Assembly: GCA_956465555.1 (NCBI GenBank)
Contig: OY101117.1
Span: forward strand, 806,001 to 870,000
DNA: 64,000 nt
Direction: 5' to 3'
From: Nitzschia sp. pyKryTriq1
Taxonomy: Eukaryota > Bacillariophyta > Bacillariophyceae > Bacillariales > Bacillariaceae
Shown here: positions 9,817 to 20,816 of the stretch, in pieces
Position numbering within the stretch: position 1 is the stretch's first letter
Layout of the letters: each line of letters opens with the position of its first letter
The notes under the pieces: generated by a model
The model's input: the letters and a program-made list of their open reading frames with translations, nothing else
Database searches by the model: none
What the model was told of the DNA's origin: nothing
Program-made: the position numbers and the translations under genes

Positions 9817-10317
9817 GCTCACCGAGGAGTCGAAAATCGGGCTACGACTCTTCTTGCAGGTAGACCATCATGACTATGTCAGCTACAGTTCTAACGGTAA
9901 GGTTGTCTTGGGAGGAGAGGAGGGGTCGTTATTACGAGTAGACTAGTCTTTTGTTGCTATTACTGCAGATAGACTGTAGACGCAGTTTCGTTCCTTTTTG
10001 AATGGATTGCGAATTTAAATTGCGATGATGAAAATGATCATTTGCGATAGCAGCGAGCGAAAAGGAATGAAATCGATCACTTCGACCACAATGTTCAATA
10101 TTCGTGACTGACGTACCCGTGATAGCAAATGACCGATCAAAAGAAATATGTACATATATATGTAATGAGCTTGAAAATCTACTCTCTCTAGTAGACTAAT
10201 ACCGTATCGATCGCTACCGGCAATAGGTCATTCTCATTTGCATTCCATCCATCGGTAATATCTGTAATATTGCTTGCATTCACAATCGGAATCCTCAACA
10301 AACAAACAATTGAAAAT
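9817..10317. promoter_or_regulatory. divergent intergenic region (shared 5' region)
   Basis: This region of about 500 bp lies between the start codons of two divergent genes and must hold both promoters. It is AT-rich toward the middle, with ATGTACATATATATGTAATG near 10148-10167. I recognise no defined factor sites. Confidence 0.4.
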
Positions 10318-13016
10318 ATGCCTGGCCCCGGAGATCTCTTTGCACAAATCCAGGCACGGAATTCGTCTGACGACGGAGGCGGCGAAGGTGGACCGCCCAA
10401 GAATGCTTTGCTGGCCTCTCTTCAAAAACGACAATCTGCCGCTACGTCCGGCGGCGGCGGCGGTGGACTCCCTCCCCCGCCAACCAAACCCATAAAAACT
10501 GCGGCACCCACCTGCCCAGAAGGCAAATTGTTTCACTATGATGAGTCGTTAGAGGCATTCTTATTCGACCTGTCGCTGGACAAGCCACGATTTGTGGCTG
10601 ACGCCCATGGAAATCCTGAGACGGACATTTTGGTTCCACTTGCTCCATGTGCCTACCGGTTGGCAGATTACACCTTGGCTAAGAAAGAACCTGTTTTGAT
10701 ACAGCGATGTCTTATCAAACTAGGTGTCCTGCGATGTCTGCAGCGCGAATGTGGTACTCTCAATAAGCTTCTCTGGCATCGATTCTCTCCGTCTTTGGGC
10801 GCCCCTGGAATTCCTGCCCTCGACGATGATGAGGAGGAGGATGGAAAGGCTACACCGAGTGCAGGTGGAGGATCGATTGAGGAGGATGAGCTTGGAAAGG
10901 TTCGATTCATGGAATTGCTATCCAATTGTGGTGTATATCAAAAAGTTTCCGAAATGATCCTTCAACGGGCTGGAAGAGTTTCCGATGCCGTGAGTCATCA
11001 AAAGAAGGACGGCACCGACAGCAATCCGTACTTGATTCCTCAAGTCCGAGTCGATGGGTTAGACGAGTTCATGCAAGCCCTCGAAGACTGGTCGCCATCC
11101 TTGGCTCAAGCACGCAAAGAGATCGAGGAAACTCAAACCGTTTCCTTTTACCCTGGTCTGGGAGAATTGTTTACCCCTGGCTCGAAACTCGTATGTTTTC
11201 CGGATGGAATGGAAGGGGTGGCAATGGGGTGTAGTTGTGTGCAATCATGGTATGCTGAAGAAATCAACAAGGCCACCAACAAGATCAAACGACGTTTCAT
11301 ATTGGTTATTGAATTCATGGTGTCCGTGGGGACCGAACTAGTCTTTGTGGCGGCGTCGGAAGTGTATCCAGAATTCCACGATACTAGTCGCAATGTGCCC
11401 ATCAAGGATCTCACCCATCGCAAGCTCTTACCCGAGACCAATGCCGAAGATGCCGACTTGTTGAAACGTTTGCAGGATCGGGGAGAGTTTTATGCTTCGG
11501 TGGCCACCAAGAATCATTACCTGGAGTACCAACCGAACAGCTTCTATCCGATAATTGGTGGCGGGTGGAGCAATAACGCGGTCCGGCCTCTTTCCAAAGG
11601 TGGACGTGTCATGATTGATGTAAAAAGAGGGATTCTTGAAAATCATCTTCCTGTACGTGGAACAGCGGACGGTATGTCAGATACTGTGAAGGAAGCGATC
11701 AAGTTGTTTGAACAAAACAAACGCACGGGCATTGCCGTGCCGTTTCGAACGGCAATATTGCCAGGCTTTGATGGCGTTCCTGTTCAGGAAAAGATAAATT
11801 TCTTTGAAGAGGCAGGGGACTCCGATCGTCACCATTTGTGGCAGGCTTGGCCTTGTTTGGTCGGCTTTTCATTTACTAGCCGGGTATGGGGTAAGCTGCT
11901 CCTGACCTTGCCTAAGACCCAAGCGATCACCAGCAAAACGCCGAGTTCCGAATTGGAAAGTCCAAGACGAGCATCTATTGTAAAACTAGGTGTGCAGCGT
12001 GCAGGTTTGGGTGGTGTTGGCAAGACTGGTAGCTGCGGGTACATTCATTTCCAAGAACAAGCCTTTGAGCAGCTTGTCCTTGACGACGACAAAAAGGAAT
12101 TGATTCGAGCGGTCGCAAGGAATGCTGGAGGTGGTACCAAATTTGACGATGATGATTTCGAGGATCAAGAGGACGACGAAGACGACATGGGTCTTGACGT
12201 TGTTGCTAACAAAGGCGCTGCTGTAAGTGTCGCTTGCGCCGGTTTCTAGCCGAGGTTCAAGTTTTTGGTCTAGATCGTACGCTCACGAAAATTTTTCTTT
12301 TGATATAGTCGATCTTTTGCCTCAATGGCCCACCAGGGTGCGGGAAAACTCTAACTGCAGAAGCAATTGCAGAACTACTCAAGAAGCCCCTCTACGTAGT
12401 AACAGCCGGTGACCTAGGGATTACGGCTAGTGAGGTCGAGAAAACGTTGGGTTCGGTGCTTGAACTATGCCAAACTTGGGATGCCTTGGTCCTCATTGAC
12501 GAAGCTGATATTTTTCTGGAAGCTCGTAGCTCGACAGAGATTCAGCGAAATGCACTGGTCTGCGTCATGTTGCGTCTGCTGGAATACTACTCCGGCTGCC
12601 TCTTTTTGTCATCAAACCGTGAAGCCAGTAGCATTGATGCTGCAATTGCCTCGCGTATTACCGTGATGTTAGGATATCCTCCACTCGACAAAGCTGGGCG
12701 AGCAAAGGTCTGGAGAAATTTAATAGGACTAGTGCCCGCTTCTCCCGTCGATCCAGTCACCGGCCGAATTCCTGAAAAGATTTCGGGTAACCCACGAAAA
12801 GCTTCAAAATATCGCGAGGAATTCACCGAGGTGGACTATCAAGGCCTAGCTGCCGACTACCTGATCAATGGAAGGCAGATCAAAAACTCAATCGTACTCG
12901 CCAGAGCTCTTGCAAGAGAACGTGGTGTTCCCATCTCGCTACCGATATTGCAACGAGCTGTCACAGCAGTCGCCGGCGAGGGAGCGACGGCAAGTAGAAC
13001 AGACGGAACATACTAA
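10318..13016 (+). CDS. AAA+ ATPase with DUF7025-like N-terminal region
   Basis: Exons 10318-12222 and 12309-13016 are joined in phase 0 across an 86-bp intron (GTAAGT...TATAG), giving 870 residues. The ATG at 10318 is the first one (AATATG CCT GGC). Residues 1-60 are Gly/Pro-rich. A long middle part (about 290-560) with an LFTPGSKLV motif, a membrane-free beta-rich segment and GRVMIDV resembles the DUF7025-type regions of fungal AAA proteins. An Asp/Glu run ends exon 1. Exon 2 holds the ATPase: Walker A GPPGCGKT at 642-649, Walker B LVLIDEAD with Asp699/Glu700, sensor-1-like LSSN, and an ASRI arginine-finger candidate. It probably remodels a protein or nucleoprotein substrate; the target is unknown. 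The intron separates the regulatory region from the ATPase core almost exactly. Confidence 0.8.
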
Positions 13017-14163
13017 ACAGGAAGAAAAAGTAAACACAGATTTTCCAAAAGTTTTGTGTGTTTTACTAATACGAAGTATAGAACCCCGGAAAGGGCACGA
13101 CTGTACAAGAGTAGCGCCAAGTCGTGGAACCTATTGCGGGCGACTGTCCACGCAGGAGATATGAGTTCTGAAGTAGACAGAAAATTGGATGATCTATTTC
13201 CAGGCGGTTCGTCGTGCACTTTGGTAATGTCTTCGAATGTCTTGGCAATCATCACTTTGCGTCCAAGAAAAGCAAACTTTATAGTCTTCCGTTTCCTGTA
13301 GGCAAGTAGCTTTGGTGGTCAAGCCACAGCCTGCGTGAACCATGTCAAACAACATCAAATGGAACAACAATTTCCATAGACGTGACCAGCATTGAGCTGC
13401 ATGCGCAAAGCAAGCAAACTACTCAGCATGATGTCGTCCGCATGTTCACCAAACACTTTCGCATTCCCCGATCCCTGGAGCGAGTCCTTTTCATTCACGA
13501 TGAAACCCAATGGAAAGCGTTATTTTATGTCTGTTGTTACATACTACTATCGCCCGCCGTGACGATGAGGATATGAGCGAGGAAGAAAACGAGCAAATTC
13601 GAAAATACAAGTATCATAGTAGGGCTAGATGTACGTTGTAGTAGACTCACTCCGCCGGGAGTAATAGACTAATAAACCAAAACGTCCACAATCGATTACA
13701 GTCATTATTCTTCGACCTCTCTTCCTTAGCTACGAGTAGAGACACTTCTGGAATCTTGATCTAGCTAGAGCTGTACGTAGGAGAAGATAGTATACTTAGG
13801 GTACTGATTCTAATCTTCTCTACTGTTGCTACAGCTGTAGACTCCCTTCTCAGAGGGTACATACATGATGAGGGTACTCATGAGACTAGAGAGAAGCTGT
13901 TATGTGGTCTCTGTGCTTGTAGGGTACGAATTCGAGGGTCTCTACTATCTACTTACTCGAAAAGAGTCCATTGAGTCAATCAATTGGACTGTCTGGCGTA
14001 GATGGTATCGTTCCGGCGGGGAGGAGATTAATTTCTCTCAACCGTCAAGGTAGCAACTAAATTAGACAGTGCACTTTTTCGCTGCTTTACGATATAGTAC
14101 TATGTATATAGAGAGCCTACCAAGTCGTAGAATGAATCGCTCTCCGTATTGTGCCGAACTCTT
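13017..14163. other. spacer holding a glycosyltransferase gene scrap, otherwise empty
   Basis: Apart from the inverted gene fragment at about 13270-13518 listed separately, I see only short frames and CTACTCTC/TAGAG-rich sequence. The pyrimidine/purine-rich stretch at 13735-13960 resembles other spacers of this window. Confidence 0.5.
13270..13518 (-). pseudogene. inverted fragment copy of the 16498-18309 glycosyltransferase gene
   Basis: This stretch is the near-identical reverse complement of about 17980-18228, inside the downstream glycosyltransferase gene. It runs from TTTATAGTCTTCCGTTTCCT through the CATGTCAAACAACATC block to TTCATTCACGATGAAA. Only about 250 bp of the 1.8-kb gene are present, with no start and no ends that look like an element. 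It is a recent scrap duplication, inverted relative to its source about 4.7 kb away. If transcribed it would be antisense to, or pair with, the parent message. Confidence 0.8.
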
Positions 14164-15868
14164 TTAAATTATATGCCTGGGACTTCGTCTTCCTCTTTCA
14201 AAGGCTTCATCACCAGTTTCGACCATCAATGTAAAAGGATTTACCGCCGTTCTGCCGAAAGATAAATGACTGTGAACTGATCTTGAGAATGCGTCACCGT
14301 TTTGCGTATCTTGCCCGTGGTCTGATACAGTACGTGGGCCTGTGTGTTCATCCGTGTAGTTGTAGGGTTGAGATAATGAAGGATTCTTTGCTCCCCAATC
14401 GTTTTGGTGTTCCCTCTTTTTCGTTTTGAATTGATAACGTTGATTGCGGGTTGTAAGATTCACATCACGGTCATTTGGCGTGATTCCTTCCCACGGGTGT
14501 GCACCGCGTGGGAGGCCATCCCAGTGAGCTTCCGAGCTACGAAAAGCTGGTTTGCTTTTTATGGGGCTATCAACTGAGGTCACAACCTTGTTCGCAGTTG
14601 ACACATCGAACGACGTGAAACCCGGGCCTCCCCCCCGCTGGAGCGTTTCTAAACAGGCTTCACATTGGGTTGATAAATACCGAGCTCCTGTAAGCATGCA
14701 ATGATACTGTCCATAGTGGTAGCTGCTTGGGGGGTCTCCCGTTCCAACCTGTGTTGGAATGCCAAAAAAGTCATCCCAAAGCATCATATGTCTCTTGGGT
14801 CTGAATAATGCCGAAAGCCGACGTCTTTCACTGACGAGAAGGAAAATGCCGATACCAGCCAATATCATGGTGCCACCTGCTACCAGTAGGACCTGTCCAC
14901 CGCTTCTTTGATCATCTCCAGTTGCTCGGAATAATTTTGGATCAACTCCATCTCCTGCTTGTAAATTTTCTCCGTTTGAGTTTGTTTTCGTTGTTTCGAC
15001 CACACCATTCGAGTAAGATGGCGTCTCAAAGGGCTCGAGAGGATCGATCTTAGCGTCTTCCCCGCTGTCTTCCCCTGTTTCAGGCTCCTGCTGCATAAAA
15101 TCTGGCACGCTGCAGTCAAACACTTCTACAGAATCGCCAATCCATTGAATATTGTCAACGGTGGGTAGTGCACGACTTAGAAGGAGCCCTTCGTCGAAAA
15201 GCCTCCGTACGACATTGCGAACATTTTGAGTTAACCCATCGGACTCGCCCATTCCTTGCACAGTATACAAAGCGAGCATCCCACCAAAAACATTACAATG
15301 ATCCCCAGACGTCTCCGGTAGTCTCACCTTATTACAGGTGCCTTTGAAAAGTCGAAACATGAATACCGGTACATTATTAGAAATCGATCAGTAGTTCCCA
15401 ATCTCGGTCAGCTTTCGCTCACTTACAGTCATTCATCACGCCGATTGAGTCTGTCTTAATTTCCACAATACTGAATTGTCCTCTATCCTTCCCGAAGATT
15501 CTCGTTTGACTGGAGGGGATGTCCGTGTCGCGATCACCCGTACTGTTGCTTCCATGAATATAATCGGGACACCAGTAGATTGCTGCATGGAGAATATAAT
15601 GGATGAAGTCCTTCAGTTCTTTGATCAGTTGCGCACCAGGTTCAACTGATGACTCAACAGCGAAGTAGAATTGAACAAATCTAGGGTCTGGATCTCGTTC
15701 ACCATCCGACTTTTTAATACAGAAGGACATGTGGTCCTCGCCAGACAGTGTTCTGGAGAGAACGGGCGAGATGACAACTGACTGTTGTGAGTTCCGTTGA
15801 TCGATCGTGGAAGAATCAACATCCCCATGCAGCAAGAAAAACGCCAGCAACGTAAGAACTAAATTCAT
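14164..15868 (-). CDS. secreted/single-pass membrane protein of unknown function
   Basis: Exons 15868-15427 and 15341-14164 give 539 residues. The 85-bp intron (GTAAGT...CAAAG) rejoins Cys across the boundary, giving a DC-TCNK junction. I chose the ATG at 15868 because it starts a clear signal peptide (MNLVLTLLAFFLLHG). A longer frame upstream adds only unlikely residues. The extracytoplasmic part (about 20-290) has spaced cysteines and a VRNVVRRLFDEGLLL helix. A single membrane segment follows (QVLLVAGGTMILAGIGIFLL), then a basic stop-transfer and a tail of about 200 residues with few recognisable features. The expected topology is type I at the plasma membrane or an endomembrane. I recognise no domain; similar proteins in diatoms are usually called hypothetical. 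Confidence 0.7.
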
Positions 15869-16497
15869 TTTCGGATATCTGATACCCAGTCTATGATTGC
15901 AAGCCAAGGTAACACAATGAAACATCATCCACCGGTAAGCAATGAGTATCCTGAAAACAGTAGAATTCGTAGAGCTTTATTACCGCGACTGACTGTACTG
16001 TACTGTATGCTGTACGTACCGGTATTGGGTTTGGGGTTTGAGTTTTGTTGTTTGTTGTGTTTGTTGTTGTGGAGAGGTGCTGGAAAATGAGGGCCGACTG
16101 CCTCGCGTCGTCGTTTGCATTCTTTCAAATATTCGTGCCTGAAGAAGTTTGATTTATTTTATCCATAATGGAATGCGCACCCGCAGGCTCACTAAGACAA
16201 ACGGAACCTCTGACCGTACGGCTTACGGACGATGATTCATCGCGCGCAGGGCATCGCATCCATCATGTGATACATACCTGTACAACATCATGATGATGTT
16301 GTTGTTGCGGCCAGGGATCAACTAGCTGAATGCGGTAACTCATCGTCGAGTTGTCAGACGACTACTACCGTATAGGCTACCTTATCCTCTATCCAACACA
16401 GATTTCTTGGCATTAGAGGTATAATATCAACAGTATGCAATTCCAAGTCGACGATACTGTAGATGATTTATGATAATCAGTAGTTAGTTCAGCCAAA
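15869..16497. promoter_or_regulatory. divergent spacer between two membrane-protein genes
   Basis: These 629 bp lie between divergent start codons and should contain both promoters. GTACGTACCGGTATTGGG near 16014 belongs to the palindromic-word family. A GTTGTTTGTTGTGTTTGTTG run lies at 16050-16070. Nothing more specific is recognised. Confidence 0.4.
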
Positions 16498-18309
16498 ATG
16501 CGAAACAAAATACTGTGGCGGCTGTTCTTTACTCTCATTTTTGCTTCTTTTTTGGACCAAATGTACTGGAGAAGACGAATGGAATCCTTAGAGGAGTCTA
16601 AAACAATTGATGATTTCAATCGTTTTCACCAAGCCGCAACTAAAATATCAAGTCATGCAGCGCCTTCTTTGAAGAACCCAAAGACCCCACCTACTAGCAA
16701 CATGCCTGAACACAAATCGTCGAACCAACCAAACCACGCAGCTTGCGAAGGGGATACGAGTACCGATCCATGGTCACACCATCCTCATCTTCAGAACACT
16801 AATCCAGGAAGTGCGCACGTGGCCGCAGCCATGACAAAAAACTCACTGTCTGTCGTTGACGATTTACTGGGCCAAACTTTCTGTCACAAAGAGGGTAGAT
16901 TTCGAACAACATCCGCCGAGCACTGGAACACTTCTGATGTGGCTCTGATGAAAGATTGGGAGTTCAAATTGATTTACCTTGCAATTCACGATTTTCACCA
17001 CCGCCCCGCTCGAGAAGAGTACCAAGAACGGGTCCCGTGTGGGCAGACAGTCGGGGTAAATACGAATAATGAGGACTTCAAGTGCAGCGGCTCCAAATTT
17101 CTGGTTACGAGCCTCCCGAATCTCGGAATGGGCGCAGCCGTACGCTTAAGTGCAGTATCACATGTTCTGAGTGCAATTGCGACAGACCGGGTGCCCCTTT
17201 TTGTTGCGAACACAACAGTGGGCCCAAAGTTTTTACAGGAGCCATGGTACCTGGCTTCGTGCGATCGAAAGGATCTCCAATGCGTTTTTCTCCCGACCAC
17301 CCCCTGCACGCTTTTGATTTCCGACTTGGACGATGCTACGTTCGTAAATGGAAACGTTGCAGTCATGACCATTCGACGCAAGGGGGAAGTGCCCAAGTTC
17401 TATGCTCATGCGAGGGTTATAGTGCTTGAATCTAATCCACATTCTCATTCGACCCAAGGAGATCTCTTCCCTGGTACCCACACTGCTGTCCGTCGACGGA
17501 TATATAACAGGGCTATGAGGTTGCTTGATGAGTGGAATACGACAAGTGCTCATGGGACGAATGAATCGAAGCTTCACTTTCTGCAAGAGGCAGCAAAACG
17601 AATCCTTCAGCCAGATGATGCTCCTGATGGACCCCACTACGGCTATGGTCACCGGCACTACAGAATTCCACATGCAATACTCTTGTACCTCCTTCGCCCG
17701 AACAAGCACGCCAAGGCAGTCATGGATGAGCAGATAAAAACTATATTTCAACATCAGCATCATCGGCTGACACCAGAGACGACGATTGGCTTACCAATAC
17801 GAGGATCAGACAAGTGCAAAAAAGAAAGTACTTGTCTTGGATTCGACCAGTACATGCGGCTGGCTAATGAGACTTGGCAAGGTTCGAACCCAGCAGTTGG
17901 TACGCGAGGTACTCTCATCATGACAACAGAAGATGAAGCGGTTTTCCGAAAGCGAGTTCTCTACAATGACACCGTTGGCTTTCCTTTGGATTTCATCGTG
18001 AATGAAAAGGATTCGCTTCAGGGATCGGGGAATGCGAAAGTGTTTGGTGAAAATGCGGACGACATCATGCTGAGTAGTTTGCTTGCTTTGCGCATGCAGC
18101 TCAATGCGGGTCACGTCTATGGAAATTGTTGCTCGAACTTCCATTTGATGTTGTTTGACATGGTTCACGCAGGCTGTGGCTTGACCACCAAAGCTACTTG
18201 CCTACAGGAAACGGAAGACTACAAAGTATGTTGCGCCTGGGAACGAAATTTGGAATGTGAAAATATGCGAATGGAATATAATACGGCACAGGAGACATCT
18301 CAAGCATGA
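16498..18309 (+). CDS. type II membrane glycosyltransferase-like protein (possible fucosyltransferase)
   Basis: A single open exon of 603 residues starting at an ATG after CCAAA. Residues 5-25 (ILWRLFFTLIFASFLDQMYW) form an N-terminal membrane anchor, followed by a stem rich in Ser/Pro/His and then a globular lumenal domain from about residue 110. Notable motifs are LPIRGSDKCKKES (near 430-445), which resembles the HVRRTDK-like nucleotide-sugar motif of FUT8/NodZ-type fucosyltransferases, and a late GHVYGNCCSNFHLMLFDM segment where that fold has its acceptor loop. Several N-x-S/T sites fit lumenal exposure. The GT family is inferred from motif shape only. Part of this gene (about 17980-18228) has been copied in inverted orientation to 13270-13518. 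Confidence 0.65.
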   Translation: MRNKILWRLFFTLIFASFLDQMYWRRRMESLEESKTIDDFNRFHQAATKISSHAAPSLKNPKTPPTSNMPEHKSSNQPNHAACEGDTSTDPWSHHPHLQNTNPGSAHVAAAMTKNSLSVVDDLLGQTFCHKEGRFRTTSAEHWNTSDVALMKDWEFKLIYLAIHDFHHRPAREEYQERVPCGQTVGVNTNNEDFKCSGSKFLVTSLPNLGMGAAVRLSAVSHVLSAIATDRVPLFVANTTVGPKFLQEPWYLASCDRKDLQCVFLPTTPCTLLISDLDDATFVNGNVAVMTIRRKGEVPKFYAHARVIVLESNPHSHSTQGDLFPGTHTAVRRRIYNRAMRLLDEWNTTSAHGTNESKLHFLQEAAKRILQPDDAPDGPHYGYGHRHYRIPHAILLYLLRPNKHAKAVMDEQIKTIFQHQHHRLTPETTIGLPIRGSDKCKKESTCLGFDQYMRLANETWQGSNPAVGTRGTLIMTTEDEAVFRKRVLYNDTVGFPLDFIVNEKDSLQGSGNAKVFGENADDIMLSSLLALRMQLNAGHVYGNCCSNFHLMLFDMVHAGCGLTTKATCLQETEDYKVCCAWERNLECENMRMEYNTAQETSQA

Positions 18310-19184
18310 GAGATGTGCTATTCTTTCAACTGAATTAAGTGATTACCGATCCCACACAGTGCATCTTGAATTCGCAGATTGCTTTTTAGCGGGCTCCAGA
18401 ACTCTCCCGCTCAAGAGAGCATTTTTCAACGATTCTCTCTCGAACTATTCTCTCTACTCTAGCTCGTAGTAGAGAGTACGAGTAGTGAATAGTAGAGCTA
18501 TGGTAAAGAGATTGTTTCTTTGTTCATACTCGCAACTCTACCTGGTATACTGTCTGTCGTACGGAGTAGGAATACTATGGTAGAGAGTGAGTGACGGTAG
18601 ACTCTCTGCCGTAGCTAGCTAGTAGAGAGAGAGAGAGTAGAGAGAAACTCCTCTTCCGAGTACTGAAATGACGCTTTGTTGTGCTTGAGAGAGGGAGTGA
18701 GTGGACTTGTACAAACAAAGAGGGAGTAGACGTAGACAAACATGAAATCACGCGTTGAAACAACATGGTTCCCCTTTTTATTTTCTTCTTGTCTGTATGA
18801 ACAAGGTATGAATATGATTAACATGTCTCGATACTTTTTCGCTAAGTGGAGGTATGATGTGGGAAGGTCGGTCGCTATATTCGTCGGTTGGATCTAAGTA
18901 TTTCAAAGTTCAGGTTTTTAAATCATGTGCTTCGCTACCTCATTTAGGCGATGGTAATTAATGCACAAAATTACATATGCCGGTTTCTGCGAAATTGATT
19001 CTCCGGACAACCTACTTACGGATTTTCACAAACTTACCCGACGACTTTGGGAGGAGGCCCGGCAATGATTCTCGGTCCGTCCACATTTTTGGAAAGACCC
19101 TTCGCGAGCGTTGAAGAAGGTGCTTTCCACACTATATGCTCAAGACCATCTCTCTGATAACCTTTCAAATACGAGTACTCAACC
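18310..19184. other. spacer rich in CTAC/TAGAG simple sequence
   Basis: No gene is seen. Sequence from 18430 to 18660 is dominated by TCTCTACTC, GTAGAGAG and GAGAGAGAGAG words that could fold into hairpins. The last 150 bp before 19185 should hold the promoter of the four-TM gene. Confidence 0.45.
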
Positions 19185-20642
19185 ATGGATTTCATCAGAG
19201 CAGCATTAAGCGGTGACCGCAGCGAAGGCATCGAAGTTGATATCGAAAGTCAATTAGGGGCAATTGACAGCAAGATTTCCAAGAAGAGGACAAAGAAGGG
19301 CTCAACAAACAAAAAGCAAGATGTTCCTCTAAACATCCCTGTTTTCAATGAAATGAAGTTTACTGAAGGGAATGATCCGGCAACTGAATCCGATACTAGT
19401 GAGTCGTCATCCGATGAAGAAAATGAAAGCCCTGTTACGAGAATAATAGGAGACGGAATGGGATCGTCAAAACTACCATCACGCAATTTTATTTCAAGTG
19501 ATGAAAATCCCGACAAACATCTTGTTTGGTTCTCTCATGGAAAGTGTTGGACTGTGTTTGGAATTCTCTTTGCGTGGACTGGTCTTGTGTGCGCTTCTGA
19601 AGCAAGAAATACCACCAGCTTCGTCTCTGTTGAGTCTCCAATCTATATTGATTCGAACTTCAACGAGATCCATGAAGTGGGTATGCTCAAATTTATGCTC
19701 TGCGTCAATGAGACAAAGACGGGTGTGTCGGGTTGTTCTTTGCAAGAACTGGAAGTCGACGACGTCAATGATCAAATGTTCCAAATTGCGAGGTCCATGG
19801 CATTTCTTTCTGTACTTATGGGGGGCTTCTTGGCAGCTTGTATTACTCTGTCTGTGGTTTGGCATTCAATCAACTTGAGACCAGTGGGAGTCGGCTTCTT
19901 GTTCACTTATTTCTTCCAATCATGTACCTTTCTATTCTTTGATACTAAGTTGTGTGGAAAGCACACATGTCACATCTCGGAAGGTACCATTTTTTCCATC
20001 GTTGCAAGCTTCTGCTGGATTCTAGCATGCGTTGCTAGTTCAAGAATGGACGCCTTCAAATACCATCAGAAGAGAGCACAGGAACTTGCGCATCGTAGAA
20101 CAAATCCTGGCAAACCATCTGTACTTGACCGTGGGCTTTCAGACGTTACGAAAGAAACAGAAGCAAGTTACGATAGCACTTCCCCTATGGCAGTCATTAC
20201 AACCCCGAACCGAAGTGGTCGTTGTCTCGAGGCCCTCATGCGAGATCTGAAAGATTTTGAAGACTCCGAAGATTGGCGCACGCGTCCTCACACACCCACA
20301 TCTCGAGGAGCAAGAACCGATGATGCGCCCAAACGTCGAGGACGGTCAGTGTCTTCGAAACGTGGGTCTCGATGCTCCACTGCTCAGAACAGATCTCGTG
20401 GTAACTCTTTGGACCTTTCGCACGCTACTGGAAAACGATCAGTGAGCGTTTCGCAACGAGCCCCAGACGATATTATCGCAGCATCATCTAGGTCACACAA
20501 ACATCCGGCCCGAAGTGCAAGGTCAGTCCGGACAAAATCACGGCCTAAATCTTGGGAGAAGGAAAGTCCAGCGAGGAAAGCGATGCGGACTCACTCCCAA
20601 AACCGTTCAAAGAAACTGGACACGCGACATTTTGAACTGTAA
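19185..20642 (+). CDS. four-transmembrane protein with basic Ser/Arg-rich tail
   Basis: One exon of 485 residues. The first 110 residues are charged, with a Lys cluster (SKKRTKKGSTNKK) and a Ser/Glu run, and there is no signal peptide. Four membrane segments follow: WTVFGILFAWTGLVCAS, FLSVLMGGFLAACITLSVVW, VGVGFLFTYFFQSCTFLFF and IFSIVASFCWILACVASS. The large loop after TM1 has two N-x-T sites and cysteines, and the later loop has two more cysteines, a layout like tetraspan/claudin proteins. The last 190 residues are basic, with RGRSVSSKRGSRCS-type repeats, and are probably disordered and phosphorylated. I recognise no named family; this tetraspan plan recurs in diatoms without known function. 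Confidence 0.7.
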   Translation: MDFIRAALSGDRSEGIEVDIESQLGAIDSKISKKRTKKGSTNKKQDVPLNIPVFNEMKFTEGNDPATESDTSESSSDEENESPVTRIIGDGMGSSKLPSRNFISSDENPDKHLVWFSHGKCWTVFGILFAWTGLVCASEARNTTSFVSVESPIYIDSNFNEIHEVGMLKFMLCVNETKTGVSGCSLQELEVDDVNDQMFQIARSMAFLSVLMGGFLAACITLSVVWHSINLRPVGVGFLFTYFFQSCTFLFFDTKLCGKHTCHISEGTIFSIVASFCWILACVASSRMDAFKYHQKRAQELAHRRTNPGKPSVLDRGLSDVTKETEASYDSTSPMAVITTPNRSGRCLEALMRDLKDFEDSEDWRTRPHTPTSRGARTDDAPKRRGRSVSSKRGSRCSTAQNRSRGNSLDLSHATGKRSVSVSQRAPDDIIAASSRSHKHPARSARSVRTKSRPKSWEKESPARKAMRTHSQNRSKKLDTRHFEL

Positions 20643-20816
20643 GACGCCACAGGATATACAAATAGAAAACAACTAGAAACCTATGTTTGCTCTATCATCT
20701 TTTTTTGAAGATTATTGATATGGTACCGGTACATACAGGTACATTACTCTATTCAACCGTGGGGTTTAAGGGCCACGGCTGTGGCGTCTTCTTGGTCGAT
20801 GGCCAGGACTTTCGCC

